Below are positions 19,987 to 20,066 of a stretch of 20,066 nt of DNA, piece after piece. The notes beneath the pieces were generated by a model, which did not search any database, had not been told where the DNA came from, and saw only the letters and a program-made list of their open reading frames with translations. The stretch covers positions 1 to 20,066 of IMG/VR virus record IMGVR_UViG_3300038701_000472; one strand, 5' to 3'. Both the position numbers and the translations under genes were made by a program. Positions within the stretch are counted from its first letter, which is position 1; every line of letters begins with the position of its first letter. The stretch is from a virus.

Positions 19987-20066
19987 ATGACGAAAAAAGC
20001 AATTGAAAAGGACGTAGCCGTTCCAACTAACTCTGAAATCGGGTTAGGCCGTCCACTTAAATACCC
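19987..20066 (+). CDS. Probable terminase small subunit, N-terminus only (truncated by window)
   Basis: The frame from the ATG at 19987 is open to the end of the window (MTKKAIEKDVAVP then TNSEIGLGRPLKY). The string GRPLKY near residues 21-26 is what many phage small terminase subunits show before their first helical domain, where it reads GRPxKY. Position after a divergent minus cluster and behind its own promoter is typical of the first gene of a packaging operon. Only 26 residues are seen, so the call is tentative; the large subunit would be expected to follow outside the window. Confidence 0.55.
   Translation, partial: MTKKAIEKDVAVPTNSEIGLGRPLKY

Overview
The window is a stretch of a tailed-phage genome (free phage or prophage) whose host is probably a member of the Bacteroidota. 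Three things point there. The best promoters fit the Bacteroidota consensus TTTG-N19..21-TAnnTTTG (minus strand at 5384-5414, plus strand at 19932-19964). Start codons mostly lack strong Shine-Dalgarno sequences. The DNA is fairly AT-rich. The plus-strand genes are packed with 4-base ATGA overlaps, as in a virion-gene operon.

Layout. (1) 1-4582, plus: the C-terminal part of a tape-measure-like protein, translationally coupled to a small HTH-like protein, a GT-A glycosyltransferase, a GT-B glycosyltransferase and a CapD/FlaA1-type nucleotide-sugar dehydratase/epimerase. (2) 4583-6378, minus island: a three-gene operon ending in an HTH protein, a single small gene enclosed by an inverted repeat, and a Rossmann-like protein of unknown function. 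(3) 6435-12314, plus: ClpP-type head maturation protease with a scaffold-like tail, major capsid protein, probable tail-tube protein, terminator, unknown protein, portal, head-tail connector, virion protein. (4) 12356-17375, plus: coiled-coil protein, two small proteins, metallophosphoesterase, M15 peptidase (likely endolysin), baseplate/fibre-type proteins, and a membrane-anchored protein that may be a spanin. (5) 17356-19846, minus: a run of small genes separated by related palindromic spacers. (6) 19987 to the end, plus: the first 26 codons of a probable terminase small subunit behind its own promoter.

The most unusual signal is in regions 2 and 5. Small minus-strand genes, or only their C-terminal halves, sit inside units bounded by their own inverted repeats. 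On the plus strand these begin GTT and end AAC. Two units carry the same 10-mer apart from a CG-to-GC swap that is present in both arms of each unit. In three consecutive genes the inner arm lies inside the coding sequence in the same codon phase, and the other arm sits at or just past the stop codon. Spacer pieces recur between the two islands, about 13 kb apart. This resembles an integron-like or otherwise site-specific gene and gene-tail cassette system. No integrase is visible in the window, so the mechanism is inference.

Together the plus-strand genes make head, connector, tail, adhesin and lysis functions. The sugar genes coupled to the tape measure suggest glycosylation of the virion or of the host surface. 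The minus-strand small genes look like accessory cargo.
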